A stretch of DNA of 64,000 nt from Xenorhabdus sp. IM139775 (GCF_028598745.1 NZ_JAQRFK010000003.1:24461-88460), one strand, 5' to 3'; positions 20,238 through 31,342 are shown, numbered from the stretch's first letter. Made by a program: numbers and translations. The notes: generated by a model from the letters alone, not told the origin.

Positions 20238-21479
20238 GTGTCTAAGCGTCGAGTAGTCGTGACCGGACTAGGCATGTTATCTCCTGTCGGCAATACAGTA
20301 GCGTCTTCCTGGAATGCTGTTTGTGCCGGACAGAGTGGTATCTGCCTTATCGAACATTTTGACACCGCTAACCATGCAACTAAATTTGCGGGTGTGGTGA
20401 AGAATTTTAATCATGAAGATTTCAATATTTCGCGCAAAGAAGCCCGGAAGATGGATCTCTTCATTCAATATGGTATTGCTGCGGGCAAACAAGCTATTGA
20501 AGATGCAGGAATCGAAGTAACAGAAGCCAATGCTAGCCGCTTTGGTGCTGCTATTGGTTCTGGTATTGGTGGCTTGGGTCTGATTGAAGAGAATCACGGT
20601 ACATTATTATCGGCGGGGCCTCGTAAGGTCAGCCCATTCTTTGTACCTTCAACCATCATCAATATGGTGGCAGGCCATTTGAGCATCCTTTATGGTCTGC
20701 GTGGTCCGAGCATTTCCATTGCAACTGCCTGTACTTCTGGCGTACACAATATCGGCCATGCAGCTCGCATCATTGCCTATAATGATGCTGACATTATGCT
20801 GGCAGGTGGTGCAGAAAAAGCGAGTACTGAGTTTGGTGTTGCCGGATTCGGGGCGGCACGAGCGTTATCAACCCGTAACGATGAGCCTCAAGCCGCAAGC
20901 CGGCCTTGGGATAAAGATCGTGATGGTTTTGTGCTGGGCGATGGTGCAGGTATTGTCGTACTTGAAGAGTATGAACACGCCAAAAAACGCGGTGCAAAAA
21001 TCTATGCGGAAGTTGTTGGCTTTGGCATGAGCAGCGATGCGTACCATATGACATCACCACCTGAAGATGGTGCAGGTGCCGCTTTAGCCATGCAAAACGC
21101 CCTGAAAGATGCGGATGTTTCACCAGAGCAAGTGGGCTACATCAATGCTCATGGTACTTCAACGCAAGTTGGCGATATTGCAGAAGCCCGTGCAGTGGAG
21201 TATGTTTTTGGTGAAGGCACTAAAGTATTGGTGAGTTCAACCAAGTCAATGACAGGCCACTTGCTGGGGGCGGCAGGAGCAGTTGAATCTATTTTCACTA
21301 TTCTTTCCCTGCGTGATCAGATTGTCCCTCCAACCATTAACTTGGAGAATCAGGACGAAAGCTGTCGTTTGGATTTAGTTCCGGGTAAAGCACGTAAAGT
21401 TGAAGGAATGGAATACGCACTGTGTAACTCTTTTGGTTTCGGTGGCACCAATGGGTCATTGATTTTCCGCAAGATCTAA
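20238..21479 (+). CDS. fabF: Beta-ketoacyl-ACP synthase II
   Basis: 413 aa, the E. coli length. It elongates acyl-ACPs, notably palmitoleoyl to cis-vaccenoyl at low temperature. Catalytic Cys in ATACTSG, His in NAHGTST and His in TGHLLGAAG are present, as is the C-terminal gate [10 protein letters not shown]. The start is GTG at 20238, after CTGGAGGA, matching the known [10 protein letters not shown] start. A longer frame would begin inside the acpP terminator and is not credible. Confidence 0.96.
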   Translation: MSKRRVVVTGLGMLSPVGNTVASSWNAVCAGQSGICLIEHFDTANHATKFAGVVKNFNHEDFNISRKEARKMDLFIQYGIAAGKQAIEDAGIEVTEANASRFGAAIGSGIGGLGLIEENHGTLLSAGPRKVSPFFVPSTIINMVAGHLSILYGLRGPSISIATACTSGVHNIGHAARIIAYNDADIMLAGGAEKASTEFGVAGFGAARALSTRNDEPQAASRPWDKDRDGFVLGDGAGIVVLEEYEHAKKRGAKIYAEVVGFGMSSDAYHMTSPPEDGAGAALAMQNALKDADVSPEQVGYINAHGTSTQVGDIAEARAVEYVFGEGTKVLVSSTKSMTGHLLGAAGAVESIFTILSLRDQIVPPTINLENQDESCRLDLVPGKARKVEGMEYALCNSFGFGGTNGSLIFRKI

Positions 21480-21496
21480 ACTCACTTTATGTTTAT

Positions 21497-21527
21497 AAAA
21501 AGCCTCAACATTTGTTGGGGCTTTTTT
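21497..21527 (+). terminator. Terminator between fabF and pabC
   Basis: AAAAAGCCTCAACA pairs with TGTTGGGGCTTTTTT (one mismatch) and ends in a run of T. It lies 17 bases after the fabF stop and before the pabC ribosome site. Confidence 0.75.
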
Positions 21528-21548
21528 ATCAAAAATTGGGGAACGAAA

Positions 21549-22376
21549 ATGACGTATTGGATTAATGGTCATCAGTGCGATCACTTACCGGTTAATGATC
21601 GTGCTGTACAATTTGGTGACGGCTGTTTTACCACAATAAGAGTTGAGCAAGGGTTACCCGCCTTGCTGCCTTTGCACATAAAACGGTTGCAGAAAGGTGC
21701 TGAAAAACTTTTTATACCCACACAGGATTGGCCTCAACTTGAAACTCACATTAAACAGGTCGCGAAAGGGTGTGAATCGGGGGTTTTGAAAGTCATTCTT
21801 TCCAGAGGTGCGGGAGGCCGTGGTTACAGTTCTGATGAGACGATAGAGCCTACCCAGATCCTGTCTTTAGGTTCGTATCCTGAACGCTATATGGCTCAGC
21901 GTCAAAAAGGGATTTCATTATCCCTGAGTCCCATTCCGCTGGGAATTAATCCCTATCTGGCTGGCATTAAACACTTAAATCGCTTGGAGCAGGTTCTGAT
22001 CAAACGGTTCATTGACCAAGCCAAAGTAGATGAAGCCTTAGTACTTGATAGTCATGGCCTATTAGCAGAATGCTGTACTGCCAATATTTTCTGGCGAAAA
22101 GGAAAAAATGTTTATACGCCTGACCTCAGTCAGTGTGGTGTGGAAGGCATCATGCGACAAAAGATAATCGAACTGTTGGCGGAAAGTGATTATCACTTAT
22201 CCTGTGTCATGCGCTATCCTGAAGCTTTGGCCCATGCAGATGAAGTACTTATCTGTAATTCCTTAATGCCAGTATTGCCGGTCAATCAAATTCAAGCGCA
22301 TAAAAATCAAGCTGTGTGGGAATATCAGTCAAGAGAGTTGTGTGAATATTTATTACCTGAATGTTTAAAACCCTAG
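21549..22376 (+). CDS. pabC: Aminodeoxychorismate lyase
   Basis: 275 aa PLP enzyme of fold type IV. It makes 4-aminobenzoate from aminodeoxychorismate in folate synthesis. Seen: DRAVQFGDGCFTT, SRGAGGRGYS, the PLP Lys in AGIKHLNRLEQ, DEALVLD, and CTANIFW. The start is ATG 21549 (MTYWINGHQ), after GGGGAACG. An upstream in-frame ATG falls within the fabF terminator. It begins the pabC-mltG-tmk-holB-ycfH run. Confidence 0.93.
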   Translation: MTYWINGHQCDHLPVNDRAVQFGDGCFTTIRVEQGLPALLPLHIKRLQKGAEKLFIPTQDWPQLETHIKQVAKGCESGVLKVILSRGAGGRGYSSDETIEPTQILSLGSYPERYMAQRQKGISLSLSPIPLGINPYLAGIKHLNRLEQVLIKRFIDQAKVDEALVLDSHGLLAECCTANIFWRKGKNVYTPDLSQCGVEGIMRQKIIELLAESDYHLSCVMRYPEALAHADEVLICNSLMPVLPVNQIQAHKNQAVWEYQSRELCEYLLPECLKP

Positions 22377-22411
22377 TGAGTATTCAGAAGCACAAATAAA
22401 GTGATGATCGA

Positions 22412-23437
22412 ATGAAACTTAAAAAGCGCATTTTCATCCTGCCCGGATTAATTATCGCGATTGCAGTGATCCTCTTTTTTTCTTTTATGCAGAAAATAGA
22501 AAACTTTGCGGATCAAGATAGCCATCTTAGCCAAGAAGTTATCTTGACTGTGCCGGCGGGAACGGGGCGCACTGGGCTGGAAGTTTTACTGACTCAGCAT
22601 AAATTAATTGAAGATAATCAATTACTGCCATGGCTGTTTCGCCTTGAGCCGGAATTGGCGAAGTTTAAGGCCGGAACTTACCGCCTGCAAAAAGGCATGT
22701 CCTTAAGGGCTATCCTGCAACTGTTTGCCAGTGGTAAAGAAGCTCAGTTTGCCATTCGCTTTGTGGAAGGCAGCCGTCTTTCTGATTGGTCAAAAATATT
22801 GCAGAATGCCCCCTATTTAAAGCATGAAACAGAAAGCAAAACGCCTCAAGAGCTGCTTGATATTTTGGGCATGAAAGAGGGTGAGTCACTGGAAGGTGGG
22901 TTTTATCCTGATACCTACCTGTATACAGCAGGCACGAGTGACATAGAATTACTCAAACGAGCCCATGACAAAATGAAGACGGTAGTAGAGCAGGCGTGGG
23001 AAAACAGGGAGAAGAACCTGCCCTATAAAAATGCCTGTGAAATGTTGATCATGGCTTCAATCATTGAAAAAGAGACGGCAATTGAAGCGGAACGAACTAA
23101 AGTTGCCTCGGTATTCGTCAATCGTCTACGGTTAAAGATGAGACTGCAAACGGACCCGACGGTGATTTATGGCTTGGGTGATAAATATACGGGCACCATC
23201 TTTCGCAGTAATCTCAACACATTCACCGCATACAACACTTATATGATTGATGGGTTACCACCCACACCCATCGCCATGCCGGGTTTGGCTTCAATTAAGG
23301 CAGCCGCACATCCCGCGGTGACAGAATACTTATATTTTGTGGCAAATGGTGATGGCGGCCACACTTTCACCACCAATCTGGTCGAACATAATAAAGCAGT
23401 CAGTTTTTATCGCCAAAGGTTAAAGCAGGATAAATGA
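22412..23437 (+). CDS. mltG: Endolytic murein transglycosylase
   Basis: 341 aa inner membrane protein, E. coli length about 340. It cleaves nascent glycan strands and is thought to set their length. A single N-terminal transmembrane helix (about 6-25) precedes a periplasmic domain with a LysM-like part and the catalytic Glu in [19 protein letters not shown], then [17 protein letters not shown]. The stop overlaps the tmk start (ATGA), suggesting translational coupling. Confidence 0.94.
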   Translation: MKLKKRIFILPGLIIAIAVILFFSFMQKIENFADQDSHLSQEVILTVPAGTGRTGLEVLLTQHKLIEDNQLLPWLFRLEPELAKFKAGTYRLQKGMSLRAILQLFASGKEAQFAIRFVEGSRLSDWSKILQNAPYLKHETESKTPQELLDILGMKEGESLEGGFYPDTYLYTAGTSDIELLKRAHDKMKTVVEQAWENREKNLPYKNACEMLIMASIIEKETAIEAERTKVASVFVNRLRLKMRLQTDPTVIYGLGDKYTGTIFRSNLNTFTAYNTYMIDGLPPTPIAMPGLASIKAAAHPAVTEYLYFVANGDGGHTFTTNLVEHNKAVSFYRQRLKQDK

Positions 23438-24090
23438 ACAGCAAATTTATTGTAATTGAAGGGCTTGAGGGCGCGGGAAAAACAACAGCAATCCAAACCG
23501 TGGTTGGCACCTTAAAGCAGTCTGGGATTTCTGACTTGGTTCTTACCCGTGAACCCGGCGGAACACCGTTGGCAGAAAAATTACGTGAACTGATTAAACA
23601 AGGGGTTGAGGGCGAATCACTGACAGATAAAGCAGAGCTATTAATGTTATATGCTGCCAGAGTTCAATTGGTGGAAAATATTATCAAGCCGGCGTTGTCA
23701 AAGGGAAACTGGGTCGTTGGTGATCGCCATGATCTCTCTTCTCAAGCCTATCAGGGAGGAGGCAGGGGGATCGATCAGCGCTTGATGGCGTTATTACGCG
23801 AAGCTGCATTGGGTGATTTTTATCCGGATTTAACCCTCTATCTTGATTTACCGCCGGAAGTCGGCTTACAACGTGCCCTTGAGCGTGGTGAATTGGATCG
23901 GATTGAAAAAGAGTCTTTGGATTTCTTCCAGCGTACCCGTGCAAGGTATCTCGAACTGGTGGCGAAAGATGACAGTATCAAAAAGATTGATGCCACTCAG
24001 CCTCTGGAAAAAGTGCAGGATGATATTCGCCATACCTTACTTGCTTGGTTAAAACAACATGGGTCAAAAGAACAGGAAACTCAGGCATGA
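23434..24090 (+). CDS. tmk: Thymidylate kinase
   Basis: 218 aa. It phosphorylates dTMP to dTDP. P-loop GLEGAGKTT, the DR motif in [33 protein letters not shown], and a type II lid RARYLEL are all visible. It is joined on both sides by ATGA overlaps to mltG and holB, so three genes are translated in series. Confidence 0.95.
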   Translation: MNSKFIVIEGLEGAGKTTAIQTVVGTLKQSGISDLVLTREPGGTPLAEKLRELIKQGVEGESLTDKAELLMLYAARVQLVENIIKPALSKGNWVVGDRHDLSSQAYQGGGRGIDQRLMALLREAALGDFYPDLTLYLDLPPEVGLQRALERGELDRIEKESLDFFQRTRARYLELVAKDDSIKKIDATQPLEKVQDDIRHTLLAWLKQHGSKEQETQA

Positions 24091-25085
24091 ATTGGTATCC
24101 GTGGCTCAATCATGCCTACCGTCAGTTAGTTGAACTCCATCAACAGGGGCGTGGGCATCATGCTATTTTGTTTCATGCTCATGCGGGAATGGGTGCCGAT
24201 GCTTTATTGTATGGCTTGAGCCGCTGGTTAATGTGCCAGAATAAACAGGGAATGAAAAGCTGTGGCAAATGCCACGGCTGTCATTTAATGTTGGCGGAAA
24301 CGCATTCTGACTGGCATGTCCTTGCGCCTGAGAAGGGCAAAAATACCATTGGGGTAGACGCAGTACGCCAGCTCAATGAAAAGCTCTATGAATATTCTCA
24401 GCAGGGAGGTGCCAAAATTGCGTGGATCACCTCCGCAGAATCCCTGACTGATGCGGCTTCTAATGCCTTGTTAAAGACATTGGAAGAGCCGCCCAAAAAC
24501 ACCTATTTTCTGTTGCAGTGCCAGAGTCCTGTCAATTTGCTGGCCACACTGCGCAGCCGCTGCTTTTACTATTTTATTCCGGCACCTGAATCTTCAGCTG
24601 GGCTTTATTGGTTACAAAAACAGCTTCCGGCGATCGCCTCTTGGGATGCACAAACCGCATTAAAACTCTCCCAAGGGGCGCCATTGGCAGCGGAGCAACT
24701 GCTCCAGACGGAAAAATGGCAGCAGAGAAACGCGTTTTGCCAAGCGATTGAACAGGCATTGCGTAAATGTGATACCCTGTCACTCTTACCATTGCTAAAT
24801 CGTGATGATGTACAGCAATCTTTGCATTGGCTGATCAGTTTATTATCCGATGCAGTGAAATGGCGGCAGCAGGCACAGAATTACTGTGTTAACCAAGATC
24901 AACAAGTATTGATTCATTATCTTGCTTCTACCCAAAGTGTGGAAACATTATTAAATACTGTTGATGATTGGGTGCATTGTCGTCATCAATTATTCTCTGT
25001 GGTGGGCGTCAATCGGGAATTGTTGTTAACGGAACAATTACTCAATTGGGAAAAACAGTTTTGTCCGGCACAGTCACTTAGTTAG
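24087..25085 (+). CDS. holB: DNA polymerase III delta-prime subunit
   Basis: 332 aa clamp-loader subunit (E. coli 334). Seen: zinc-binding [27 protein letters not shown], and [12 protein letters not shown]. The P-loop position reads HAHAGMGAD, lacking Lys-Thr, which is normal since delta-prime does not hydrolyse ATP. I start at ATG 24087 (MNWYPWLN, matching the family) which overlaps the tmk stop, not at an in-frame upstream start inside tmk. Confidence 0.93.
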   Translation: MNWYPWLNHAYRQLVELHQQGRGHHAILFHAHAGMGADALLYGLSRWLMCQNKQGMKSCGKCHGCHLMLAETHSDWHVLAPEKGKNTIGVDAVRQLNEKLYEYSQQGGAKIAWITSAESLTDAASNALLKTLEEPPKNTYFLLQCQSPVNLLATLRSRCFYYFIPAPESSAGLYWLQKQLPAIASWDAQTALKLSQGAPLAAEQLLQTEKWQQRNAFCQAIEQALRKCDTLSLLPLLNRDDVQQSLHWLISLLSDAVKWRQQAQNYCVNQDQQVLIHYLASTQSVETLLNTVDDWVHCRHQLFSVVGVNRELLLTEQLLNWEKQFCPAQSLS

Positions 25086-25098
25086 AGACGAGCATATT

Positions 25099-25884
25099 AT
25101 GTTTTTAGTGGATTCACATTGTCATCTCGATTGCCTTGATTATGAAACGCTGCACAAAAGTGTCGATGATGTTGTGGCGAAAGCAGCCGGGCGGGACGTG
25201 AAATATATGTTGGCCGTGGCCACAACGCTGCCTGGTTTCCGGCAAATGAAGACGTTGATTGGTAAACGGGAAAACGTCGCCTATTCCTGCGGCATCCACC
25301 CATTGAATTTGGATGAAGGTCACGATTTCGAAGAGCTTGCCCGTCTGGCTGCGGATGAAGATGTTGTCGCAATGGGGGAAACCGGGCTGGATTATTATTA
25401 CCAGAAAGAGAATGCTGAACTCCAGAGAACCGCGTTTCGTCAACATATTCGCATTGGCCGTGAACTCAATAAACCGGTCATTGTGCATACCCGTGAAGCA
25501 AGAGACGATACATTGATGGTTTTGCGGGAAGAAAAAGTCCAAGATTGTGGCGGTGTACTGCACTGCTTCACGGAAGATAAAGAAACGGCAAGGACTTTGC
25601 TGGATTTGGGTTTTTATATCTCTTTTTCCGGCATTATCACCTTCCGTAATGCCGAACAGATCCGCGAAGCGGCAAGATTTGTGCCACTGGATCGCATTCT
25701 GGTAGAAACTGACTCACCTTATCTGGCGCCCGTTCCCCATCGTGGCAAACAGAACCAGCCGGCTTATGTCCGTGATGTGGCTGAATATATGGCTGTATTG
25801 AAAGGGGTCAGCATTGATGAACTGGCTGCGGTGACGACAAGAAATTTTGGTGAACTGTTTCATATCGATATTAAAGCAGACTAA
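25099..25884 (+). CDS. ycfH: TatD-family metal-dependent hydrolase YcfH
   Basis: 261 aa TIM-barrel metal hydrolase, putative DNase. Metal ligands are in DSHCHLD (HxH), GETGLDYYY (Glu), VHTREA, HCFTE and ETDSPYLAP (Asp). E. coli YcfH is 265 aa and aligns end to end. It closes the pabC-to-ycfH run. In E. coli ptsG and fhuE follow; here hinT follows after 53 bases. Confidence 0.92.
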   Translation: MFLVDSHCHLDCLDYETLHKSVDDVVAKAAGRDVKYMLAVATTLPGFRQMKTLIGKRENVAYSCGIHPLNLDEGHDFEELARLAADEDVVAMGETGLDYYYQKENAELQRTAFRQHIRIGRELNKPVIVHTREARDDTLMVLREEKVQDCGGVLHCFTEDKETARTLLDLGFYISFSGIITFRNAEQIREAARFVPLDRILVETDSPYLAPVPHRGKQNQPAYVRDVAEYMAVLKGVSIDELAAVTTRNFGELFHIDIKAD

Positions 25885-25937
25885 GTTAACCCTATCACAC
25901 TGTGTTTTTAGGTATCACGACAAAAAGGAGAAGTAAG

Positions 25938-26288
25938 ATGGCTGAAGAAACGATTTTTAGTAAAATAATCCGCCGAGAAATTCCTTCTGATATTATTTAT
26001 CAGGATGATTTGGTTACCGCATTCCGCGATATTTCCCCTCAGGCACCAACCCATGTTTTGATCATACCTAATGTATTGATCCCAACAATTAACGATGTGA
26101 CCGCTGATCATGAACTTGCTTTGGGGCGTCTGTTTACCGTAGCCGCAAAAATTGCGAAAGAAGCCGGCATTGCAGAAGATGGCTACCGTTTGATCATGAA
26201 CTGTAATCATCATTCAGGACAGGAAGTTTTCCATATCCACATGCATTTGGTTGGTGGCCGCCCATTGGGCCCGCTATTGGCAAAATAA
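25938..26288 (+). CDS. hinT: HinT purine nucleoside phosphoramidase
   Basis: 116 aa HIT-family hydrolase that splits P-N bonds such as AMP-lysine. Seen: [18 protein letters not shown], and the catalytic histidine triad [14 protein letters not shown]. The reading frame extends upstream, but AGGAGAAG sits just before ATG 25938 and [11 protein letters not shown] is the family start. The usual C-terminal tail is a few residues shorter than in E. coli (119 aa). Confidence 0.95.
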   Translation: MAEETIFSKIIRREIPSDIIYQDDLVTAFRDISPQAPTHVLIIPNVLIPTINDVTADHELALGRLFTVAAKIAKEAGIAEDGYRLIMNCNHHSGQEVFHIHMHLVGGRPLGPLLAK

Positions 26289-26354
26289 TAAGCCGGCAGA
26301 ATAAGTCAACTGATGAGTATCGGTACAAGGTAGCGATGTGACTGGAGTCGATGA

Positions 26355-26924
26355 ATGAAAAGAATTCTCTTTGTTATGTTATCAGCAATATTGCTGGCGA
26401 GTTGTGTAGCCCCAGAAACTCAGTTGCCTGCTCCTGTTTCACCGGCGAAACCAGAGAAAAAACCGGAGCCGTCGGTAGGGCCATCAGAAAAAGTGCCTCA
26501 GCCCCCTAAGATTCAGTCTATTGATTGGCAGGGTATTGTTCAGCCATTAGTTGATCAGATGGTTAATGCGAAGGGTGTGGAAGCGGGAAAATTACTGCTT
26601 GTTGATTCGGTCAAGAACAACACGAATGGTTCATTGCGAACCCTGAATGTCACCGATGTGCTCACGGGAGCAATCAGTCATAAACAGGCTTTTCAGGTTG
26701 TACCGAAATCCCAAGTGCATGTTGCCAGACAGGCACTGGGTTTATCCGCGGAAGATAGCTTGGGATTGCGCAGTAAGTCCATTGGATTGGCACGTTATTT
26801 AAATGCCGATTATGTTCTCTATTCTGTCATCTCCAATCATCAAGGCCAGCGTGATCTGGAGATGCAGTTAATGCTGGTTAAAACAGGCGAGATACTCTGG
26901 TCAGGCCGTGGCGACGTTAACTAA
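26355..26924 (+). CDS. lpoB: LpoB outer membrane lipoprotein activator of PBP1B
   Basis: 189 aa. Signal peptide with lipobox LLASC places the lipid-modified Cys at residue 17. A Pro/Lys/Glu-rich linker (about 20-50) reaches through the periplasm. The globular domain matches E. coli LpoB: DWQGIVQPLVDQM, KLLLVDSVKNNTNGSL, LGLSAEDSLGLRSKSIGLAR, QLMLVKTGEILWSG. The linker is shorter than in E. coli (213 aa total). It overlaps thiK by 17 bases. E. coli ycfL, normally between hinT and lpoB, is absent. Confidence 0.9.
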   Translation: MKRILFVMLSAILLASCVAPETQLPAPVSPAKPEKKPEPSVGPSEKVPQPPKIQSIDWQGIVQPLVDQMVNAKGVEAGKLLLVDSVKNNTNGSLRTLNVTDVLTGAISHKQAFQVVPKSQVHVARQALGLSAEDSLGLRSKSIGLARYLNADYVLYSVISNHQGQRDLEMQLMLVKTGEILWSGRGDVN

Positions 26925-27840
26925 CGACAACGCTTTGCTCAGGGTGTTGTGTCAGTTATGGCCTGATATTCCGGCAGCGTCTTGGGAAATCAGGCCATTA
27001 ACGGGTCTGACACAGGGAAGTTACTCTATTTCCAGTAATGATATTTCCAGTAATGATATTGCCAGTAATGATATTACCCATAATGTGCGTCAGATGGTTG
27101 GACGCGCACAAACATCGCACAGCGAAATGCTTGGTGTGGATCGTCAACGGGAAAATCAGATCTTGCGGCGGTTATCTTCCACAGGTATTGCGCCCAAGGT
27201 AATTGCTATGCACGGAACATGGTTACTGCTTGAGTGGCTCACCGGCACAAAAGTGAAACCGGATACATTGTGCCAGCCTGCTTTGCAGCAATTATTGGCG
27301 CAAACTCTTGCTATTCTGCATAGCCGCCCTCCATTGGGTTACCCCCTGCAATTAAAAAAACAATTGGCCTTTCAGTGGCAGCGGATTGACAGAAAACGCC
27401 TGTCTCCTGATTGGTTGCGGCTGCACAAATTTTTTATGGCAACCCGTGAACCCACCGCGTTAAAGGTGGCGCCGGCGCATATGGATGTTCACCCTGATAA
27501 TCTGTTAATAACCGAAGAAGGGCTAAAACTGATTGATTGGGAATATGCTGCGGATGTCGATATCGGCTTGTCACTGGCAGTCCTGTTCAAAGGAAATCAA
27601 TGGGATGCGATACAGCAAAAAACGTTTCTGAACTATTATTGTACCCAGACCTCAGGCTATTCAGATACCCGGTTATTGCAGCGACAAATTCAGCGATGGG
27701 AACCGTGGGTCAATTATATGATGTTGATGTGGTATGAAGTGCGCTGGCAGCAAACAAGGGAACAAGCATTTTTATTGCTGGCGCATCCTTTGCGCCAGAT
27801 TTTTAAACTGTCGTCAATGACAACCAATAAAGAGAAGTGA
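26908..27840 (+). CDS. thiK: Thiamine kinase with a tandem-repeat insertion
   Basis: 310 aa, against 274 in E. coli. It phosphorylates thiamine for salvage. The APH/choline-kinase fold is visible: [11 protein letters not shown] as the glycine loop, HMDVHPDNL as the catalytic loop, LIDWEYA as the metal Asp. The N-lobe hairpin right after the glycine loop carries SSNDI three times (residues 42-56), encoded by a 15-bp tandem repeat; E. coli has a short turn there. The start is GTG 26908 within lpoB, since no later start keeps the N-lobe. nagZ begins 8 bases after the stop. Confidence 0.85.
   Translation: MATLTNDNALLRVLCQLWPDIPAASWEIRPLTGLTQGSYSISSNDISSNDIASNDITHNVRQMVGRAQTSHSEMLGVDRQRENQILRRLSSTGIAPKVIAMHGTWLLLEWLTGTKVKPDTLCQPALQQLLAQTLAILHSRPPLGYPLQLKKQLAFQWQRIDRKRLSPDWLRLHKFFMATREPTALKVAPAHMDVHPDNLLITEEGLKLIDWEYAADVDIGLSLAVLFKGNQWDAIQQKTFLNYYCTQTSGYSDTRLLQRQIQRWEPWVNYMMLMWYEVRWQQTREQAFLLLAHPLRQIFKLSSMTTNKEK
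27031..27075 (+). repeat. 15-bp tandem repeat, three copies, in frame in thiK
   Basis: TCCAGTAATGATATT at 27031-27045 and 27046-27060, then GCCAGTAATGATATT at 27061-27075, with a fading fourth partial copy. The 15-base unit keeps the frame, so copy number can change without breaking the gene. Confidence 0.95.
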
Positions 27841-27848
27841 GGAATGCG

Positions 27849-28868
27849 ATGGGGCCAGTAATGTTAGATGTTGTTGGCTATGAACTGGATAACGAAGAGC
27901 GCGAAATTCTACAGCATCCCTTAGTGGGGGGCTTAATTTTGTTTACCCGCAACTTCCATGATACAAAGCAATTACGTGAATTAGTTCGCCAAATTCGCGC
28001 CGCTTCCCGCCACCGTCTGGTGATTGCGGTTGATCAGGAGGGCGGGCGTGTTCAGCGTTTTCACGAGGGATTTACGCGTTTACCCGCAGCACAATCTTTT
28101 GCTTGTGTCCATGACATGCTGATGGGCGCACATCTGGCAGAAGAGTCTGGTTGGTTGATGGCATCAGAAATGATCGCCATGGATATCGATATCAGCTTTG
28201 CGCCGGTGCTGGATTTGGGTCATAAATGCACCGCAATTGGTGAACGTTCATTCCATGAAGAGCCTGAACCTGCGATGGTGATGGCAGAAAAATTTATCAA
28301 GGGAATGCACTCTGCGGGTATGCGCTCGACGGGTAAACATTTTCCGGGACATGGGGCAGTGACGGCGGATTCCCATAAAGAAACGCCAAGGGATAACCGC
28401 TCCATGGATGCCATTAGTTGTCATGATATGGTGATTTTCCGCGATTTCATCCAGCGTAATCTGCTGGATGCCATTATGCCTGCCCATGTTATTTATCCTC
28501 AGATAGATCACCGCCCTGCAAGTGGCTCACCCTATTGGCTGAAATCCATACTGCGTGAGCAACTGGGCTTTGAAGGCGTTATTTTTTCCGATGATTTGTC
28601 CATGGAGGGTGCCGCAGTGATGGGCAGTTATGCGGAACGGGCGAAAGCCTCACTGGATGCCGGCTGTGACATGATTTTGGTGTGTAACAACCGGGCAGGC
28701 GCGGTCAGTGTGCTGGATAACCTTCCGCTGATTGACTCCCCCAAAGTTAAGCAGTTATACCATCAAGGAAAACAATTTAGTTTGGCAGAATTACAGAAAT
28801 CTGAACGTTGGCAAAAGGCGAATCAGGCATTACAAGGTTTGTGCGAAACATGGTTAAGCTGTGAATAA
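27849..28868 (+). CDS. nagZ: Beta-N-acetylhexosaminidase NagZ
   Basis: 339 aa family 3 glycosidase in the cytoplasm. It removes GlcNAc from anhydromuropeptides in cell wall recycling and feeds the AmpR signal. Seen: [42 protein letters not shown] (catalytic His) and [11 protein letters not shown] (nucleophile Asp). GAGGA lies before ATG 27849. The frame extends 4 codons to a GTG overlapping the thiK stop, less likely. In E. coli ycfP follows; here there is none. Confidence 0.95.
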   Translation: MGPVMLDVVGYELDNEEREILQHPLVGGLILFTRNFHDTKQLRELVRQIRAASRHRLVIAVDQEGGRVQRFHEGFTRLPAAQSFACVHDMLMGAHLAEESGWLMASEMIAMDIDISFAPVLDLGHKCTAIGERSFHEEPEPAMVMAEKFIKGMHSAGMRSTGKHFPGHGAVTADSHKETPRDNRSMDAISCHDMVIFRDFIQRNLLDAIMPAHVIYPQIDHRPASGSPYWLKSILREQLGFEGVIFSDDLSMEGAAVMGSYAERAKASLDAGCDMILVCNNRAGAVSVLDNLPLIDSPKVKQLYHQGKQFSLAELQKSERWQKANQALQGLCETWLSCE

Positions 28869-29373
28869 CCATGAAAGGTTGGATTAGGTAAATTTGTCTT
28901 AATAAAACTGGCTGACTCTTCGCACCGCGAGGCGTCAGCAAGCTTCATCATTTGCATCTGTCACGATGATAAAAACCGATTTATTTCACGCCCAATATTT
29001 TTCCTGTCCTTGTTGGCAGCGTAGTTTGGCGGGGTTAAAGATTTCTATTCACATAATATTAACACTGTAAATATCCGTGATAAATAAATCTGATTTATAT
29101 CTAATTTATTGAAAATCAGTCTACAATTTTTGTGATTGATGTCTAATTAATCAAAAGAATTTAATTAAGGTCATTTTTGGTATGACCAACTGACCGGCCA
29201 TGATATTCTGGCGATATTTTCGATATGAAATTTGTTTAGCCTGAAGTTATTTAAGGCCGTTATTCAAGGTTTTTATACAAGTGTTTTACACGAGTTTTTT
29301 ATACAAGTTTTTTACACAAAGAACGCCGTTTAACGCTTTACATAACATTAGTTGTATTTTCAGTGGGGTAGTC
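28869..29373 (+). other. Intergenic region nagZ-ndh
   Basis: About 500 bases with no gene. It has an imperfect hairpin GCTGACTCTTCGC / GCGAGGCGTCAGC (28911-28939) without a U-run, an AT-rich stretch likely carrying the ndh promoter, and a four-copy degenerate 13-bp repeat (29269-29320) in the ndh leader. No remnant of ycfP, which occupies this place in E. coli, was recognised. TTGAT-N9-ATCAA near 29136 has the wrong spacing for FNR. Confidence 0.5.
29269..29320 (+). repeat. Degenerate 13-bp repeat, four copies, ndh leader
   Basis: Units GTTTTTATACAA, GTGTTTTACACGA, GTTTTTTATACAA and GTTTTTTACACAAA follow each other head to tail, 53 bases before the ndh start. Alternate copies are most alike, which suggests a pair was duplicated. 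Confidence 0.75.
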
Positions 29374-30678
29374 ATGACAACGCCAAAGACAAGAATTGTC
29401 ATTATTGGTGGGGGCGCTGGTGGTTTAGAACTGGCAACGCGTTTGGGGCATAAATTAGGGCGTAACAAGAAAGCCGAAATTACTTTGGTGGATCGTAACA
29501 ACAGCCATTTATGGAAACCACTATTGCATGAAGTTGCAACGGGTTCTCTTGATGATGGCGTTGATGCTTTGAGCTATTTGGCTCATGCAAGTAATCATTA
29601 TTTCAATTTCCAGCTAGGGGCACTCACGAATATCCATCGTGAAGAGAAGAAAATTACGCTGGCTGAGATCCGTAATGAAGACAGTGATTTGTTGGTGCCA
29701 GAGCGTGAACTGGCTTACGACATCCTTGTCATGGCATTGGGCAGCCAGTCTAATGATTTTGGCACGGCGGGTGTGAAGGACAATTGTATTTTCCTTGATA
29801 ATCCGCAACAGGCGCATCGTTTCCACAATGAGATGTTAAACCTGTTCCTGAAATATTCGGCCAATCAATGTGCCGAAGAAAAAGTGAATATTGCGATTGT
29901 TGGTGGTGGTGCGACGGGCGTAGAGCTTTCCGCAGAACTCTATAATGCCGTTAAACAACTGAACAGTTATGGTTTTGAGAGCCTGAATTCAGATGCCCTG
30001 AATGTGACCTTGGTTGAAGCGGGAGAGCGTATTCTGCCTGCATTGCCGACACGTATTTCCAGTGCAGCTCATCAAGAGTTGACTAAACTGGGCGTTAAGG
30101 TATTAACTAAAACAATGGTCACCAGCGCCGATGAGCATGGGCTGAATACAAAAGACGGTGAACAGATCAAAGCGTCCCTGATGGTTTGGGCGGCGGGAAT
30201 TAAAGCACCTGACTTTATGAAAGAGATTGGTGGATTGGAAACCAACCGTATCAACCAATTGGTTGTGAAGCCGACTCTGCAAACCACACTGGATGATCAT
30301 GTTTTTGCCATTGGGGATTGTGCATCATGCCCGAAAAAAGAGGGTGGTTTTGTTCCTCCTCGTGCCCAGTCCGCTCATCAGATGGCAAGCCGTTGCTATG
30401 ATAATATCTTGGCATTGTTAAATGAAAAACCATTGAAAGAGTATGTTTATAAAGATCATGGCTCATTGGTTTCATTATCCAAGTTCAGTACTGTTGGTAG
30501 TCTGATGGGGAACTTGATGCGGGGTTCAATGATGGTTGAAGGCCGTATTGCTCGTATAGTTTACATCTCGTTGTATCGTATGCATCAGGTCGCTTTGCAT
30601 GGATACATTAAAACAGGCTTGATGATGCTGGTTGGCGGCATTAACCGTGTTATTCGCCCACGCCTGAAGTTGCATTAA
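29374..30678 (+). CDS. ndh: NADH dehydrogenase II (non-proton-pumping)
   Basis: 434 aa, the E. coli length. Membrane-associated FAD enzyme passing electrons from NADH to quinone. Seen: FAD-binding [18 protein letters not shown]-binding [26 protein letters not shown] and [11 protein letters not shown], and an amphipathic C-terminus ([19 protein letters not shown]) that anchors it. I start at ATG 29374, with GTGGGG upstream. The longer frame reaching 29281 translates the repeat array and is unlikely. Confidence 0.95.
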   Translation: MTTPKTRIVIIGGGAGGLELATRLGHKLGRNKKAEITLVDRNNSHLWKPLLHEVATGSLDDGVDALSYLAHASNHYFNFQLGALTNIHREEKKITLAEIRNEDSDLLVPERELAYDILVMALGSQSNDFGTAGVKDNCIFLDNPQQAHRFHNEMLNLFLKYSANQCAEEKVNIAIVGGGATGVELSAELYNAVKQLNSYGFESLNSDALNVTLVEAGERILPALPTRISSAAHQELTKLGVKVLTKTMVTSADEHGLNTKDGEQIKASLMVWAAGIKAPDFMKEIGGLETNRINQLVVKPTLQTTLDDHVFAIGDCASCPKKEGGFVPPRAQSAHQMASRCYDNILALLNEKPLKEYVYKDHGSLVSLSKFSTVGSLMGNLMRGSMMVEGRIARIVYISLYRMHQVALHGYIKTGLMMLVGGINRVIRPRLKLH

Positions 30679-31342
30679 TTTAGCCAAAAATGGCTCATCT
30701 TAAAGGAATTAATTAAGGTGAGCCATTGACCTACCCATTATATTTATTATTATACATGGCATAATTATTCTTCTCCAAAGTTACTTCAGTTGTTTATTAT
30801 AATGAATAAAACGTATTCAAATTAAATCGGGATCTTATTTTAATTAATTCATTATTGTTATATGTAATGTCTTTTTAAATAATGGGCGGGTTATCAATCG
30901 GTTTTCATAATAGTGACATACACAATAATAGTGATACACACAAATTATGAGGATGACTTATCAGTATATTTAATTAATCGTTATAATAAGACTCGATTTG
31001 GTTGGGTTACTCTGGTATCACAAGTTTGTTCAGTCTGTAGTATTAAATTGTAGTATTAAACTGTAATGATCTATTTTTTATGCAGTATAAAATGGGAGGA
31101 TATCAAATTAGTCTTCATGCACTCAGTTTTCATAAAATAGGTATAGAAAATGTTTTTTTCGAAAAGTCAATGCGAAAACTATTCACAATAATAAATGGCT
31201 ATATGCCCAATGACTTTACCGGATTGATGAAATAAGATTTTTCACAAACAATGAATTTCGCATTTTTAGCTTAATTCATAGGATCGGGAACGATTCTTTC
31301 AATCAAATCGTGTGGGAAATTATCAATATATCAGGGTGCTAT
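30679..31342 (+). other. Intergenic region ndh to ycfJ-like gene
   Basis: About 660 AT-rich bases without a gene. After ndh comes a 15-bp near-perfect hairpin AATGGCTCATCTTAA / TTAAGGTGAGCCATT (30689-30727), with a T-run only on the minus side. A pair of AATAGTGA-type repeats lies near 30909-30945 and a 13-bp tandem duplication at 31035-31060. It may include the ycfJ-like promoter. No RNA gene was recognised. Confidence 0.45.
31035..31060 (+). repeat. 13-bp tandem duplication upstream of ycfJ-like gene
   Basis: CTGTAGTATTAAA (31035-31047) followed by TTGTAGTATTAAA (31048-31060) and the partial copy CTGTAATGA. Confidence 0.85.

Noticed and set aside
28911..28939. Terminator of nagZ
   Set aside because: The hairpin is imperfect and followed by AAGCTTCATC, not by a U-run.
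29136..29155. FNR-like TTGAT...ATCAA upstream of ndh
   Set aside because: The half-sites are 9 bases apart instead of 4.
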